Assembly (NCBI GenBank): GCA_958510825.1 | Contig: OY294044.1 | Span: 99,114,893-99,178,892 of the forward strand | Direction of reading: 5' to 3' | Origin: Brachypterus glaber | Taxonomy: Eukaryota > Arthropoda > Insecta > Coleoptera > Kateretidae | DNA: 64,000 bases | Part shown: piece after piece, positions 44,793 to 56,074 of the stretch | Numbering within the stretch: position 1 is the first letter of the stretch | Layout of the letters: each line of letters opens with the position of its first letter | Notes under the pieces: model-generated | Seen by the model: only the letters and a program-made list of their open reading frames with translations | Databases searched by the model: none | Told to the model about the DNA's origin: nothing | Position numbers and translations under genes: made by a program

Positions 44793-44992
44793 NNNNNNNN
44801 NNNNNNNNNNNNNNNNNNNNNNNNNNNNNNNNNNNNNNNNNNNNNNNNNNNNNNNNNNNNNNNNNNNNNNNNNNNNNNNNNNNNNNNNNNNNNNNNNNNN
44901 NNNNNNNNNNNNNNNNNNNNNNNNNNNNNNNNNNNNNNNNNNNNNNNNNNNNNNNNNNNNNNNNNNNNNNNNNNNNNNNNNNNNNNNNNNNN
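44793..44992. other. Assembly gap, 200 N
   Basis: Exactly 200 N bases, a conventional placeholder length, so the true size is unknown. Reading frames drawn through it are meaningless. Confidence 0.99.
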
Positions 44993-45490
44993 AGCACAGA
45001 GTTTCCTTATTTTGCGTGTTTTCTGTTTTTCTCGTACTGCAATGCGGACGACTTCTTGGATGGCTTGTATCGTGGATCTGCCTGTTCTAAATCCATACTG
45101 TCTTTCAGATAGCCAATCTTTTTTCTCAATTTCATCAGCAAGCCTCTTAGCTATGATACGCTCAAATAGTTTGCCAATTTCGCTCAGCATGCAGAGCGGT
45201 CTGTAAGCCCCAGGGTCGTTGGCTGGTTTATTTGGCTTTTGTATTAGAACTAGTCTGGCCGTCTTCCATGAAGCAGGGTATTTTCCTGTGGTCAGAATAT
45301 TATTAAATACTTTGAGGAAAATATTGGGGCAGGTATTTGCTGCGACTGTTACCACCTCGCCTGTGATGCCGTCAATTCCAGGGGCTTTACGGGCCTTTAT
45401 TTTTGAGCAGGCCTCTTTTAGTTCTTTTTCGTCTATTGGCCTAATGTCTTTTTCTATTTCTAATGCCTTAGTTGCTCTGAGCATCTTTAA
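44993..45490 (-). pseudogene. R1-like non-LTR retrotransposon, N-terminal RT region
   Basis: The minus-strand frame from 45484 reads ..SKIKARKAPGIDGITGEVV.., PGAYRPLCMLSEIGKLFERI, then ERQYGFRTGRSTIQAIQEVV. This is the finger/palm entry of an R1/I-clade reverse transcriptase (KAPG.DGI, YRPL.ML...GK..E, Q.GFR.GRST). The endonuclease domain upstream is missing and the frame is cut by the N gap. Its orientation is opposite to the plus-strand RT fragment on the other side of the gap. Confidence 0.85.
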
Positions 45491-45652
45491 TGGTGCTCAC
45501 CCATTTAAACCCTTAAACATATTTTTTTTTGTAAAATTATTTTAGAACAAATTTTTGGCCTATTTACATTTACATTTACATTTACACGAAAAAAAATCAG
45601 GTGGCCCAGTGGACCCTTTATTCATTTCTGGCATGGGCGCTTAAAGTGTTAA

Positions 45653-45835
45653 ATACGACGATCGTTTCGGATAAATTTATACATTCTCAAGTGATTCGTT
45701 CAAATAAACATGTTCACGTCAAACAATAGAAAACAAAAGTAAAGCACATATTTGTTTTCTGTTGTTTGACGTGAACATGTTTATTTGAACGACTCACTTG
45801 AGAATGGATAAATTTATCCGAAACGATCGTCGTGT
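45653..45835. mobile_element. TTAA-flanked 183-bp palindrome
   Basis: The ends ATACGACGATCGTTTCGG and CCGAAACGATCGTCGTGT sit between TTAA tetramers (45649-45652 and 45836-45839), the target duplication of piggyBac-type transposases. The arms pair nearly completely (GTTCAAATAAACATGTTCAC against GTGAACATGTTTATTTGAAC) around a short loop. It is too small to code. Confidence 0.8.
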
Positions 45836-45839
45836 TTAA

Positions 45840-46199
45840 ATATAAAAATTGTTTTTCAAGACTATGCCGTTATTTTTCTTATTTGAAGAATGGTTCTTGA
45901 ACCGAAGAAGTTCTCAGACTTTATAAAAAATTAAGTTTATAATGTTTACTCTGAAATGTTAATATTATTTATTTTATATATGTTACTATTAGATATTACC
46001 TTAATTATGCTCTCTTAATAAAATTAAAAAAAAAACGTATTTTATAATAGTTTTTTAAAGTTTAAATAAATGAAATAGAATAGAAAAAACCTTGGAATCG
46101 TTGAACTACTGCCAGTTATGATTATAAGGATGCTTACAATTTGATGTATAATAACCACTATAAGTAGAACCACACTGTGCTCCAATTTAAAACTCTTTT
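45840..46199. other. AT-rich non-coding stretch
   Basis: Nothing recognised. Confidence 0.4.
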
Positions 46200-47690
46200 A
46201 TCCGACTGGCAGGAGACTGGCTATTTCTGATAATATCAAGTGCCCTGAGTCAAATGGTAACGACGGTTTTATTACATCACGTCTGCTTCCGAAGATGTAA
46301 TTCCATGCAGTTACAACCTGTATGCCATTGTAACACTGTGCTAGTCATTAAATCCGACTGACTGGAGACTGGCGACTTTCTGATAATATTAAGTGCCCTG
46401 AGTCCAATGGTAACGGCGGTTTTATTACATCACGTCTAGTTTTTGAGATATCGATTTGGAACTTGTTTGCTTGTTAGACACCCTGAAATTACACTTTAAA
46501 AACTTCGTTCAAATGGTATGAAAATCTGTATTAGGGGTTTTTGGTGTGAGAAAACCGAATCTGACCCAAATCTGACATTCTTTTTGTGATAAAATCAAGT
46601 TTTGATACACTTTCCGTACAAAAATTTGCAAAAATCGGCCAAAAATCGCCAAAATTCGAATTGCATGAAATTTGGCTCACGAAAAACATTTGAAAATTGA
46701 TATATAGGGGTTTTTGAGGTTTCTGAAATTGAATCAGATAACGAAAAAATTCTAACTTCACCCCCGCGGGGGTGAGGGGGTAAATATTTTTGATATTTTC
46801 GTCAAAATTGGTATATAGGGGGTTTTGGGGTCGACGAATCTGAATCTGATAATTAAATTTTTCTAATTTCAATCCCTTAGGGGCGAGGGGTAGTTTTCGT
46901 AAAAATTGTTATATTGGGGTGTTTGAGGTTTCTGAAATTGAATCAGATAACGAAAAAATTCTAACTTCACCCCCGCGGGGGTGAGGGGGTAAATATTTTT
47001 GATATTTTCGTCAAAATTGGTATATAGGGGGTTTTGGGGTCGACGAATCTGAATCTGATAATTAAATTTTTCTAATTTCAATCCCTTAAGTGCGAGGGGT
47101 AGTTTTCGTAAAAATTGTTATATTGGGGTGTTTGAGGTTGCTGAAAGTGAATCTGATAATAAAAAAATCTAACTCCATCTCCTGAGGGGTAGTTTTCGTG
47201 TAAATTTTTATATTGGGGTTTTTGAGGTTGCTGAAAGTGAATCTGATAATTAAAATCCATTTCACGCGACGAGGTGAAAAATGGGAAAGCTCTTTTACTG
47301 GGCAGTGTATTTTCTTAGATTGCCGTGAAAATTTTAGGAAGTTAATTTCCAATTAATTTGAATGAAAAAAAAACACATTTTTGGCGATTTTTTGTCGTTT
47401 TTTATAAATTTTTATAAGTGAAGTGTATCAAAACTTGGTTTTATCGCAAAAAGAATGTCAATTTCGGTTTTCTCGTACCAAAAAAATCCCAATACAGATT
47501 TTGCCAAATCAATATCTGAAAAACTAGACGTGAAGGTATAAAACTGCCGTTACCATTGGACAGGGCACCTGATATCATCAGCAATGGCCAGTCTCTAGTC
47601 AGTTTTATGACTAGCACAGTGTTACTCATGACATACAGGTTGAACTGCATGGAATTACATCTTCCGCAGCATATTTGTTCATATCTAACA
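46200..47690. mobile_element. Foldback element enclosing tandem repeats
   Basis: The arms at about 46290-46680 and 47340-47690 are inverted: ATGTAATTCCATGCAGTT.., CACTGTGCTAGTCAT, ATTACATCACGTCTAG.. and GATACACTTTCCG against their complements. The outer left arm is itself duplicated (TCCGACTGGCAGGAGACTGG at 46200 and TCCGACTGACTGGAGACTGG at 46350). The centre is filled by the 209-bp repeat array. Confidence 0.75.
46680..47310. repeat. 209-bp tandem repeat, array 4 of the GGGGTTTTTGAGGT family
   Basis: GAGGTTTCTGAAATTGAATC at 46716 recurs at 46925 (period 209). Each period holds two related subunits with CTAACTTCACCCCCGCGGG and GGGGTCGACGAATCTGAATC. Two shorter, diverged units follow, and the array ends with CCATTTCACGCGACGAGG.. 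then CTCTTTTACTGGGCAGTG. The minus-strand open frames here (46531-47352) repeat the same peptide and are products of the array. Confidence 0.85.
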
Positions 47691-48900
47691 GTTAATAGGA
47701 AAATCTACCTACTGTGACCGAAAGTTTATCGCATGATTTTGGGATTTTTTTGTTGTAATTTTAGACATCTTAAGTAAACAGATAATACTCCTCCTCCTCT
47801 GAGAAGTTGCGAGGAGAATAGTAAGAGGTTTTCTTATTACTTAGGAAAGATAATATATTGTAACGATCTGGAAAGTTTTTACCCTAATTTACACTAGCGG
47901 ATAATTTACATACAAAAAAAAAAACAAGTAGGCCTACCCTATACGGTAAAAGTGTTTTAAACCTAAATTGTTTTGTTTAGACAAGGGTTTTCTAAAGGTT
48001 TTCGCGTCATCATTAAAATTGGCTTTCAGGTAGCTTTCACGTTAACGTAATGCCTTAAATGAACTTTGGAACTAGTCAAAAAATGTACATAATGTTTTAG
48101 CAGAGGTTCTAATACCTAATACAAAGTAAGTCAAACTAAATTTTTTCCATTCGTTACAGAAAGCATTCCTAATTATTAATTAATTAAGTATTAATTACAC
48201 AGGCACACAAAAATAAGTATTATGTACTTTTAAGCAGATATAAAAATGTGTATTTTACAAAAAAATGTATAAAAATGTTTGACAGTTTCTTGGAATTAAA
48301 TTTTCTTCAGCATATTTGTTCATATCTAAACATTTAATAAGAAAATCTACTGGAACCGAAAGTTTGACGCGGGATTTTGAGATTTTTTTGTTGTAGTTTT
48401 AGACATCTTAAGTAACCGGATAATGCTCCTCCTTCTCTGAGAAGTTGCGAGGAGTATAATAAGAGGTTTTCTTATTAATTAGGAAAGATAATATATTCTA
48501 ACGATCTGGAAAGTTTTTACCCTAATTTACACTAGCGGATAATTTACAAAAAACAAATCCTACCCTATACGGTAAAAGTGTTTTTAACCTGAATTATTTT
48601 ATTAGGATTTTCTTCAGGTTTTCGCGTCATCTTTAAAATTGGCTTTCAGGTAGCTTTCACGTTAACGTAATACCTTAAATGAAGTTTGGAACTAGTAAAA
48701 AAATGTTTTAGCGGAGGTTTGGAAGTCCAAACCAAAATATGCGATATTCATTACAGAAAGTGTTCTTAATGAAATATTTTTTTAAATAGGATGCCTAACG
48801 TATTAATTTTACAGGTACACAAAAATAAGTATCATGTGCTTTTGAGCAGATATAAAAATATGTGTTTAACAGAAAAACGTGTAAAAAATATTCGACCGTT
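47668..48900. repeat. Tandem pair of diverged 0.6-kb units
   Basis: The unit beginning CAGCATATTTGTTCATATCT at 47688 recurs at 48306. Shared landmarks are ACATCTTAAGTAA, GAGAAGTTGCGAGGAG, AACGATCTGGAAAGTTTTTA, the CCTACCCTATACGG block and ACACAAAAATAAGTAT. The first unit contains the right arm of the 226-bp inverted repeat. Confidence 0.8.
47926..48151 (-). repeat. Right arm of the 226-bp inverted repeat
   Basis: Reverse complement of 44061-44286 with no difference seen by eye. It lies within the first of two tandem 0.6-kb units, so this side is in its native context. Confidence 0.85.
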
Positions 48901-49314
48901 TCTTGAATAAAGTATCTGTGGTTTAAACAAATAAGTTAAAAAAGTTTTTAGTTGTCTGTAAAAAGTCGTCAATAAACAGTGCTTAACAACGGTCAATAAT
49001 GAATGAATTCTCTCATTTTGTTGGTTGACAGGTTGACAACTATTTATAATCAGACCCCGGAAGAAATACGAAGAATGAAAAAATACAGGATCTCACACGT
49101 ATCAATATGGAAATATAGTTGATATTGTTTTATCTTAGTAACCAAGGTTTACAAATATGTTTTATTACATAATATGTAATATATTTTAGAAAAATACTAA
49201 CTTTGAGAATTAAGAAAGATTTTTCATTAAAAATTATAATTTAACATTTTCATTCAAAAAAATACACAATATAACAATAAAAAGGCAATTTGTATAATAA
49301 ATTTACTAAATATC
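48901..49314. other. AT-rich non-coding stretch
   Basis: Nothing recognised. Confidence 0.4.
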
Positions 49315-49361
49315 GGCGAAAATGTCCTCCATGCCCCCCTGTCCACATTTTAAGAGCTGAA

Positions 49362-49427
<66 letters not shown>

Positions 49428-49480
49428 AAAAAAAAAGTGTTCCAAATTTGAAGTCGATATCTCAAATCGATTACATAATA
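49315..49480. repeat. Fragment of the ACAGTGCGGTCC family holding a (TA)n tract
   Basis: CCTCCATGCCCCCCTGTCC.., CATTTTAAGAGCTGAAAAT and TTTGAAGTCGATATCTCAA match the right arms of the foldbacks at 16782 and 20180. A (TA)n run of about 55 bp (49366-49421) replaces the middle. Confidence 0.75.
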
Positions 49481-51144
49481 TTCGATCAGCCCCTTATATT
49501 AAATTTTAAAAATAAAAGATAAAATCGTTGTTCACATTATCGGATAAATTTTTAATAACATTGTAAGTATACAAATTGTTTTATAACATTTTACAGCATA
49601 CTTCTTGCAATAATAACACTAGGCAACACTGTTTCTTGCCCCGGTTGGATTCATATGTTTTTTAACTAATTTTGGGTCGCTGAAACCGAATCTGGCCTCA
49701 GAATATTTCTATTATTTTCTGAGAAAAATAAGACAAAAATGTTAAAAAATCATTATTTTATCCCTCTTTTGTTCTAAAATCATGGGAGACAAAAATATTC
49801 CAAGGACAAATTTGGATTCGGCGACTCAATATTAGTTAAAAAATACCCAACTTAAAAAATAGAAACTTTAAATTCATAGGTAGAATAAATAGGGAAATTA
49901 TGAAAAAAAAAATTAAAAAAAAAATGGATAATGTGACAAAACTAAGTAGGGGTGGAGGGTAAGAAGAAGGGTGCATAAGGGGACAAGCTTATCGCCACGT
50001 ACTCATGCTAAAAATTGTCAAAAATCATTACTAGGGGGTCAAAAATGAACTAAAAAAATGTTACGTATTATGGTTCTTATGTAATAAAGTAACATTTTTA
50101 TGATGTAGAACCATTAAAAAAACAAAACAAAAATACACAATATTTTGTTTTATAAATTATTTTTAAATTGGCATAATTGCATGTACTAAAATTTAAAATA
50201 TAAGACATGCTGATTTTTTTTTAAGGTCAAATTTGGATTCTGCGCCTTTAAATTGATAAGAAAAGTATATTTTTTGGGCTCGGAAAAAAATTTTACACTG
50301 TGTACTTTAATTTTATATCTTTTTCATTTATTTACTTTTTACGAACAAACTAAGCAAAATAAAAAAATATTTGTATAAATATTTTTGTAGAGAATTTTAT
50401 AATCTACAAATTAAGTTCTATAAAATTTTTAAAAAAATTTGATAGTTTTGCCACAAATGAGCAATTAAGTAAACTCTGCACTTTCATTTTAACCTTTTTA
50501 TTTTTTTTTCGCGTACTCACTCTGACAGTAGGTTCTTGACATATAGATTTTTGAATTCCCCGTATTTTTTTTAATATACACTAAAATTTTCAAAATTATA
50601 CTCTTTTTTTAAAGATTTTGAAAGAAATGTCATTATTACCTGAACTTATATCTCAAAAATTTTAGGTGCTGGAATTTTTCTAAGGTCAGATTCGGATTCT
50701 ACGCCCTCGAATTAGTAAGAAAAATTTACTTTCCGATCGGGGGAAAAAAAAAGTTGCGATTTGTTGCCTAGTGTAATTCAGTTAACAGAATATTATAACA
50801 TGCCAATAATTTTAAACCCGGTACTGGTATATACTACCAATGTCCTATTTATTCCGGGGTCTGTTTATGATATACAAGCTAGCACTAAATTAGGTAGTAG
50901 AAAAACATTTACTAAATTGCATCAAATTCCGATGTATAATTTGATGCTTTATGTTCTTGTATACAATAACTTTTTTATTAGTCATAAAAACTGTATAACA
51001 ATTAGCAAAGTTCACCGACTTAAAATAAATGTAATTTATAATTGATATTGCTTACACTTTTGGTTTAGTGAGTGCTGCAAAAACATCTTGTACATGAGCA
51101 ATAAAGTTTTTATTATTCATAAAAGTTAACTTCAATAACCAATC
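49481..51144. other. AT-rich stretch with dispersed short repeats
   Basis: The motif AAATTTGGATTCKGCG, or AGATTCGGATTCTACGCC, appears at about 49808, 50228 and 50688, followed by AGTAAGAAAAAT-like text. The open frame at 50761-51045 has no recognisable domain. Confidence 0.4.
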
Positions 51145-51345
51145 TGTGCGGGGTGCGGAGAAGAACAGGAGACGTATTTCCACTTCTTAGTAGTGTGTGA
51201 GCGTCACATCAGACTGAGGTGGGACATTTTTGGAGCGGCAACGCTCCAAAGAGAAGAGTTGAGCTTCCTAGCTTGGACTGACATCATAACCCTCATTAGA
51301 AGGTCGGATAGGTTCAAGGAGGGAGTAGGGACAACTTGGGGTTGA
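51145..51345 (+). pseudogene. 3' end of an R1/I-like LINE ORF2
   Basis: The frame reads CAGCGEEQETYFHFLVVCER.. and ends ..DRFKEGVGTTWG-stop. A Cys-x2-Cys-x8-His-x4-Cys cluster is the zinc-knuckle-like motif found at the C-terminus of ORF2 in many insect non-LTR retrotransposons. No RT or RNase H sequence precedes it, so the copy is 5'-truncated. The 3' UTR (51346-51405, with CCGGCCTAGTTAGGC) ends in a (CTA)n tail at 51402-51418, a microsatellite tail used by some R1-type elements. Confidence 0.7.
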
Positions 51346-51727
51346 CAAAAAAAGCTATACCGGCCTAGTTAGGCTTAATGCCTCCCCACAAAAAGTCCAA
51401 ACCACTACTACTACTACTCTTAACTTCAATAACACTGGTCTACAAAAAAAAAACAAAAAAGCTTCTCCAAGGACTTAATCTATCATGCCTTAAGTATTTT
51501 TGTATGCTGAAACCGTATTTTCAATTTAAAAAACTTTCTACCACGTGGATTTCGAGTAAATCCCGGTTTTTATTAGACATCGGTTATACGAGCCCAAAAA
51601 AGTAAATTTTTTCGGATTCATCTGAGGACACATTTAAATCGTGGGCTAGGGTGTGGGGATTTCGTAAATGCCATTTTTTTTTTGAAAATCGGTAACGAGC
51701 GAAAGAGTCTTGGTTTTAATTATATGC
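51346..51727. other. LINE 3' UTR, (CTA)n tail, then unassigned DNA
   Basis: After the tail at 51402-51418 no gene is recognised. Confidence 0.5.
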
Positions 51728-52027
51728 TTTTCGTTATCGCTTATAACTTGGGAATTTTTAGGAGAGATTTGTTAACTTTTCGTCTTTTCCTAAGCTTTAG
51801 AGTCCTACAGTGATAATGCAATGCTCAAAATTCAGTGTTGGACTAAGGAGGGCGGCCAGGAGTGATAACAACTCGAAAAGCAGGTTATCACCCCTGGCCA
51901 CCCCCTTAGTCTGTCACTGGATTTTGAGCATTTCAATATAACTGTAAAAATCCAAAGCTTAGGAAAAGACAAAAAGTTAATGAATCTCTCTTAAAAAGTG
52001 TCCAAGTTATAAGCCATTATGAAAAGC
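51728..52027. mobile_element. 300-bp palindrome
   Basis: GCTTTTCGTTATCGCTTATA.., CTTTTCCTAAGCTTTAGAGT.., CTAAGGAGGGCGGCCAGGAG.. fold onto CCTGGCCACCCCCTTAG.., AAAGCTTAGGAAAAG.., TATAAGCCATTATGAAAAGC. The loop is near 51870-51885. Confidence 0.75.
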
Positions 52028-53399
52028 CTAGGTATATTGAAAATTAAAAATTAAAAATGGCGGATCCAATATTGTGCAAAATTTTATGAATTTAGGGGTT
52101 TTCTAGGTTACTGAAACCAAATTAATTACTGAAGATTTAAAATTCAAAATTACTGCTCAATTTCAAAATTAATTCCCCATTTTGAATTTGGGAAATTTAA
52201 GTATCGACCCACATTAAGGGTCTCAAAAAATGCCTATGCCAAATTTTCACAAAATCGGATATTTAAAAAAAAATTGTACCACCCTAATGTTGCGGTTTTT
52301 TTAGGTGTTTCAACGTAATTTTCAAAACCAGCAGTGTCAAAAATAGCCATATGATAAAAATCAAATTTTTGTGACTTACTTTTATTCCTAAACCCCTAAG
52401 TCACATGTGACATTTTTATCTTAAGCTTCTTTCTAAAAAAAATGTATAACCTCCCAAAAAGCAGATTTGATGCAGGCCTGTGTTGGGTACTTAAATAAGT
52501 TATTAGTTTTTATTTTTATCTTATCCATGTCTGTCACCCACAAATAACTATAAAAGAAAACTAATTTTCTAAATCATTAAGTCCACATATTACGTAAAGC
52601 TTGTAAAAGGAAGCAAGCCATAAAGTACTTCGCATCTCATTGACTACTCTTCGGAGCATTATCTATCTGAGTAACAAATTGGATCAAGGAAGCTATGATT
52701 AGTGGTTTAAAAATGACTTTTAGTAATATTTTTGTAGCCCATTGTGCTTTTGATAATTTTTAACATTTAGTTTAAATTGACTGTCATTGTACGTCTTACA
52801 AATAATAAAAAAATCTGTTTAAAAAGTAAAACTTTGTTCAAAATTATAATAAAAGTAAGTTTTTATTCATAAAGTGCTATTATAAACTTAAATTTAACAT
52901 GACCTGAATAAAATTACGGACCAGTATTATTTTAACCAAAAAATTCTCTGTTATAGTGTTTACTTCAAAAATTTATAGAGCACTGTATTATATTACTTCA
53001 TTTAAACAAAATGTTTATAGATTGATGCTTTATTTTTCTTTTTATGCACTTTTCTTGTTATTTCTTCTTGCTAAAGCAAATTATTTGGATTTTTTTATAA
53101 ATGTCAATATAATTTCTTGATTGACAATAAATTTTAAACAAGATGAAAACCTTACATAAGGAACTAAATATATTCTGCCAACCAAATAACAAGAAACAAA
53201 TGACCATCAGCTCAGATAGATAATGCGCGGAGTTTATATTGCATTTTCTTTTGAAACTCCGAAATATGATTTTTACTAGCTAGAGCCCGCACTTTATTTG
53301 GTACGCGGTGTTGGAAAATATTTCCCATCATACAAATAAACTTTAAAGTAAATATTTTAATATTATTATTCACAAATAAGTGAATATATTCAAATTTCA
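52028..53399. other. AT-rich non-coding stretch
   Basis: It begins with ATGGCGGATCCAATATTG, also found inside 42463-43621. No gene. Confidence 0.4.
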
Positions 53400-53636
53400 A
53401 AGAAAAGTTTCTCTGCCACATGGCCCTTTAGGGCGCCGTCATGTCGCGCGACCTTTTCATGCGCATTTTGGCTTGAGGCTTTGTGGTATCTCCATAGAGA
53501 AGGAAAGAGAACCATTAGTCCGGCCTGCGCAAGATTATTTTGTGACAGACGGGGCAGCGAAATGACGTAACGCAATATATCTGACCTTGCGCAGTACGCA
53601 TCTTTATCAGCTGTGAAATGCTGTTGGTCGTAAAGC
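53400..53636. other. GC-rich, CpG-containing block
   Basis: It holds CGCCGTCATGTCGCGCGACC and the inverted pair CTGCGCAAG (53526) / CTTGCGCAG (53587). It contrasts with its AT-rich surroundings. No frame has recognisable content. It could be a promoter-like island or a transposon fragment. Confidence 0.4.
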
Positions 53637-53744
53637 AATTCATCACCCCAGTATTTATTTGTCTTATCTCCAAAAATCCCCCAGTAAAAATCTTAAAATG
53701 TCCAAAAATAGAGATATGGCAAACCAATACTGGGGTGACGAATT
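53637..53744. repeat. Short TIR element, 108 bp
   Basis: AATTCATCACCCCAGTATT and AATACTGGGGTGACGAATT are inverted (18 of 19 bases). The interior is non-coding. Confidence 0.65.
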
Positions 53745-54534
53745 ATTAGTAGTTTGTTTATACTGTCAGTCGTCGTTTGTTTCTGTTCATTTTTCGACTT
53801 CTACTGTGTTTTAATTGTTTTTTTGTTGCATTTCTTTATAACTTTAAACCTAACCTGTATTGTTGCTTTATGAAGAGCAAAGGGTCAATCCCTGGTGTAC
53901 TCAAAGTAGGTGTACAAAATCCCGAAACTCAAACACACCTCGAAAAATTCTTATAAAATAATTTTAAAAAACTATTTGGTCGTTTCTTCGTAGATATTTA
54001 TTGTTTTTTGTTGATTTTTTTTTTACAATTTTTATTTGACACACAAAACTAAGGTTAAAAATACTCGTCAAAAACCACAATAGTAGTGCGCATGTGCAAG
54101 TTTATCTCAGATGCGCTAGGCACATTTATCACAGTATTCCGCAACGGCTTTGGAGGTCTTTCCTTGTCTATGGGTATCTCGGGCCACACAGTCATACATA
54201 CTCTGTCCTAATAGCACATACGGTTCGTCTTCGCATACACGGAAAGAAATTAGTGGGATCTGTGCTATACATTACAAGATACTTGGTAACAGTGGCAAAT
54301 TATAGTGATTTAAGCTATATATTATAAGGGACACAATAACTAATATTGTTAAAAATAAATTGTAAACGATTATATTTATTACAGACACGATTATTTTTAT
54401 TACAGGCACTATTACAAATTTACAGAAATTTTATTATATTATAAAAATTATTAGCACGTACAATAATTAAATCTATTTAAGCCATAAATATCTTACTATT
54501 TATTATATTTTATTATTCAGTAGTAATATCATAA
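53745..54534. other. Unassigned stretch
   Basis: The open frame at 54094-54327 (77 codons) has no recognised motif. Confidence 0.35.
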
Positions 54535-54682
54535 GTGCATGTTGAATTATCAAAAAAAAATTTACTGTATTAAAAAAATATTTTACTTGGAAATTGTTTG
54601 AGTGCATTTTTCGTGTTACAAAATTCCGAGCAACATGTTTTTTTATATACAGTAAAAAAATTATGTATAATTCAACATGCAC
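54535..54682. repeat. Palindromic MITE-like element
   Basis: GTGCATGTTGAATTAT.., TTTACTGTAT pairs with ATACAGTAAAAAAATTATG.., ATTCAACATGCAC. Confidence 0.65.
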
Positions 54683-54698
54683 GTATCGTATTTTAAAA

Positions 54699-55457
54699 GA
54701 CTATTTCACAAACAAAATAAGGAAGTATATAATTTTACCATGTTTAATGTTGTTTGATATTTAAATTAAAAATTTAAGAACTAAACAACAATGTTACTTT
54801 ACAACTATAATTAAAAATTTAGATCTCAAATTTGCCGCGCTTTTTAAAATCACGATGTTCGCGAATGTTGTCAAGTCCAAACTTAGCTTGAGGGATATTT
54901 TATGCTTAAGATTATTCCAATAAAATAGTTGTTATCATATATTTTAGCATTTAAATAAAGATAATTGCTGTTTTTGTTTAAAAGGTTTAGTTTTCAAGTG
55001 TTTAAATTTGTTTTGAGTAGCCTGTTTTTAATACCAAGCAAAGTAATCTATCTGTTGATATACTTTGTAGATCCAAGTACTTTTGTTGATATACTTTGAT
55101 ACCAATATTGAAATAAATAAATTAAAATTTATGAATATCAGTAATTTAAAGTTTTTAAGATGGAAAGTGCATAAAATATAATATCTGAAATTAATTAGGG
55201 TTTTGGTAATAAAATAAGCATTTATATTGCTTATCAATAAAAATAAATCAACTAAAGGAAAGCTTCCCAAATTAAAAACAAATTTTGCAAAAATATAACA
55301 TTTATTAAGATGTCAGTAACTGTCAGTTTATTGTTTCCATAGTAACCAAGTGATAATTGCACATGTGCAAAAATTATCAGATTCATTTTGATCTGATTGG
55401 CCAAGAAACTAAAAATGCAAGGTTTTGATTAGCCTATATATTGTTTGTGAAATAGTC
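54699..55457. mobile_element. TIR element (GACTATTTCACAAACAA)
   Basis: GACTATTTCACAAACAAAATA at the left is the complement of TATTGTTTGTGAAATAGTC at the right. Only about 20 bp match. The interior has no gene; the minus-strand frame at 55028-55270 is AT-rich noise. Confidence 0.5.
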
Positions 55458-55498
55458 AATAAATAATTAAAGTATTTCATACATTTTTTTCACACTGA

Positions 55499-55636
55499 GG
55501 CTGGGTTTATCAAAGTGCAGCTAAATTTAGCTGACACGTAATAACCATAGCAACTCCAACCAAAAACCAGAGTTTGCTCCTAACTGAGACTTTATCTTTT
55601 AGATAAAGTTTTAACTGTACACTGATAAACTGGGCC
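55499..55636. mobile_element. PIF/Harbinger-like MITE, TGA duplication
   Basis: GGCTGGGTTTATCAAAGTGC at the left and GTACACTGATAAACTGGGCC at the right are imperfect TIRs. TGA flanks both ends (55496-55498 and 55637-55639). AGACTTTATCTTTTAGATAA forms an inner hairpin. The 3-bp duplication suggests a PIF/Harbinger relative, by inference. Confidence 0.6.
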
Positions 55637-56074
55637 TGAATGCTATAATTTTAACAGGAAGCCTTATAATTTTATAATAAGCGATTATAATTTGCTTGGT
55701 ATATGCCTAAGCTATAATATTTTTTTTCCGTGTTGCTTGATATTTGCCGAAAATTTTATATCTATCGAGCATTCCGTTCTGAAAATCATTTTTTTGATCT
55801 TGGGTAAATTTTGACGACTTTGGAAATTTTAAAATCATCGTATAATACTCTTCTAGCACGCTGTGCTATGAAGACTATGGTAAGTTGTACAATTATACAT
55901 ATAAACTTATGTTATACATAAAAGTTTTTCACTTAAACTAGAAACTATTCGACCACAAAACAAAATTAAGTTCAATTTAAGTTCATTTAGGATATTTCGT
56001 ATGTAAATGCATTCGAAAGGAGTGCTTGGTGTATAATTTCGGTTGAATTTGCGGATTTCTTGAGTCAACCTGGA
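55637..56074. other. AT-rich non-coding stretch
   Basis: Nothing recognised. Confidence 0.4.

Noticed and set aside
44734..45206. ORFs drawn through the N run
   Set aside because: They contain up to about 70 unknown residues. Only the flanking real sequence was used.
46531..47352. Several minus-strand ORFs with repeated QIRRPQNPLYTNF-like peptides
   Set aside because: They arise from the 209-bp tandem repeat, whose period permits open frames by chance. There is no start context or homology.
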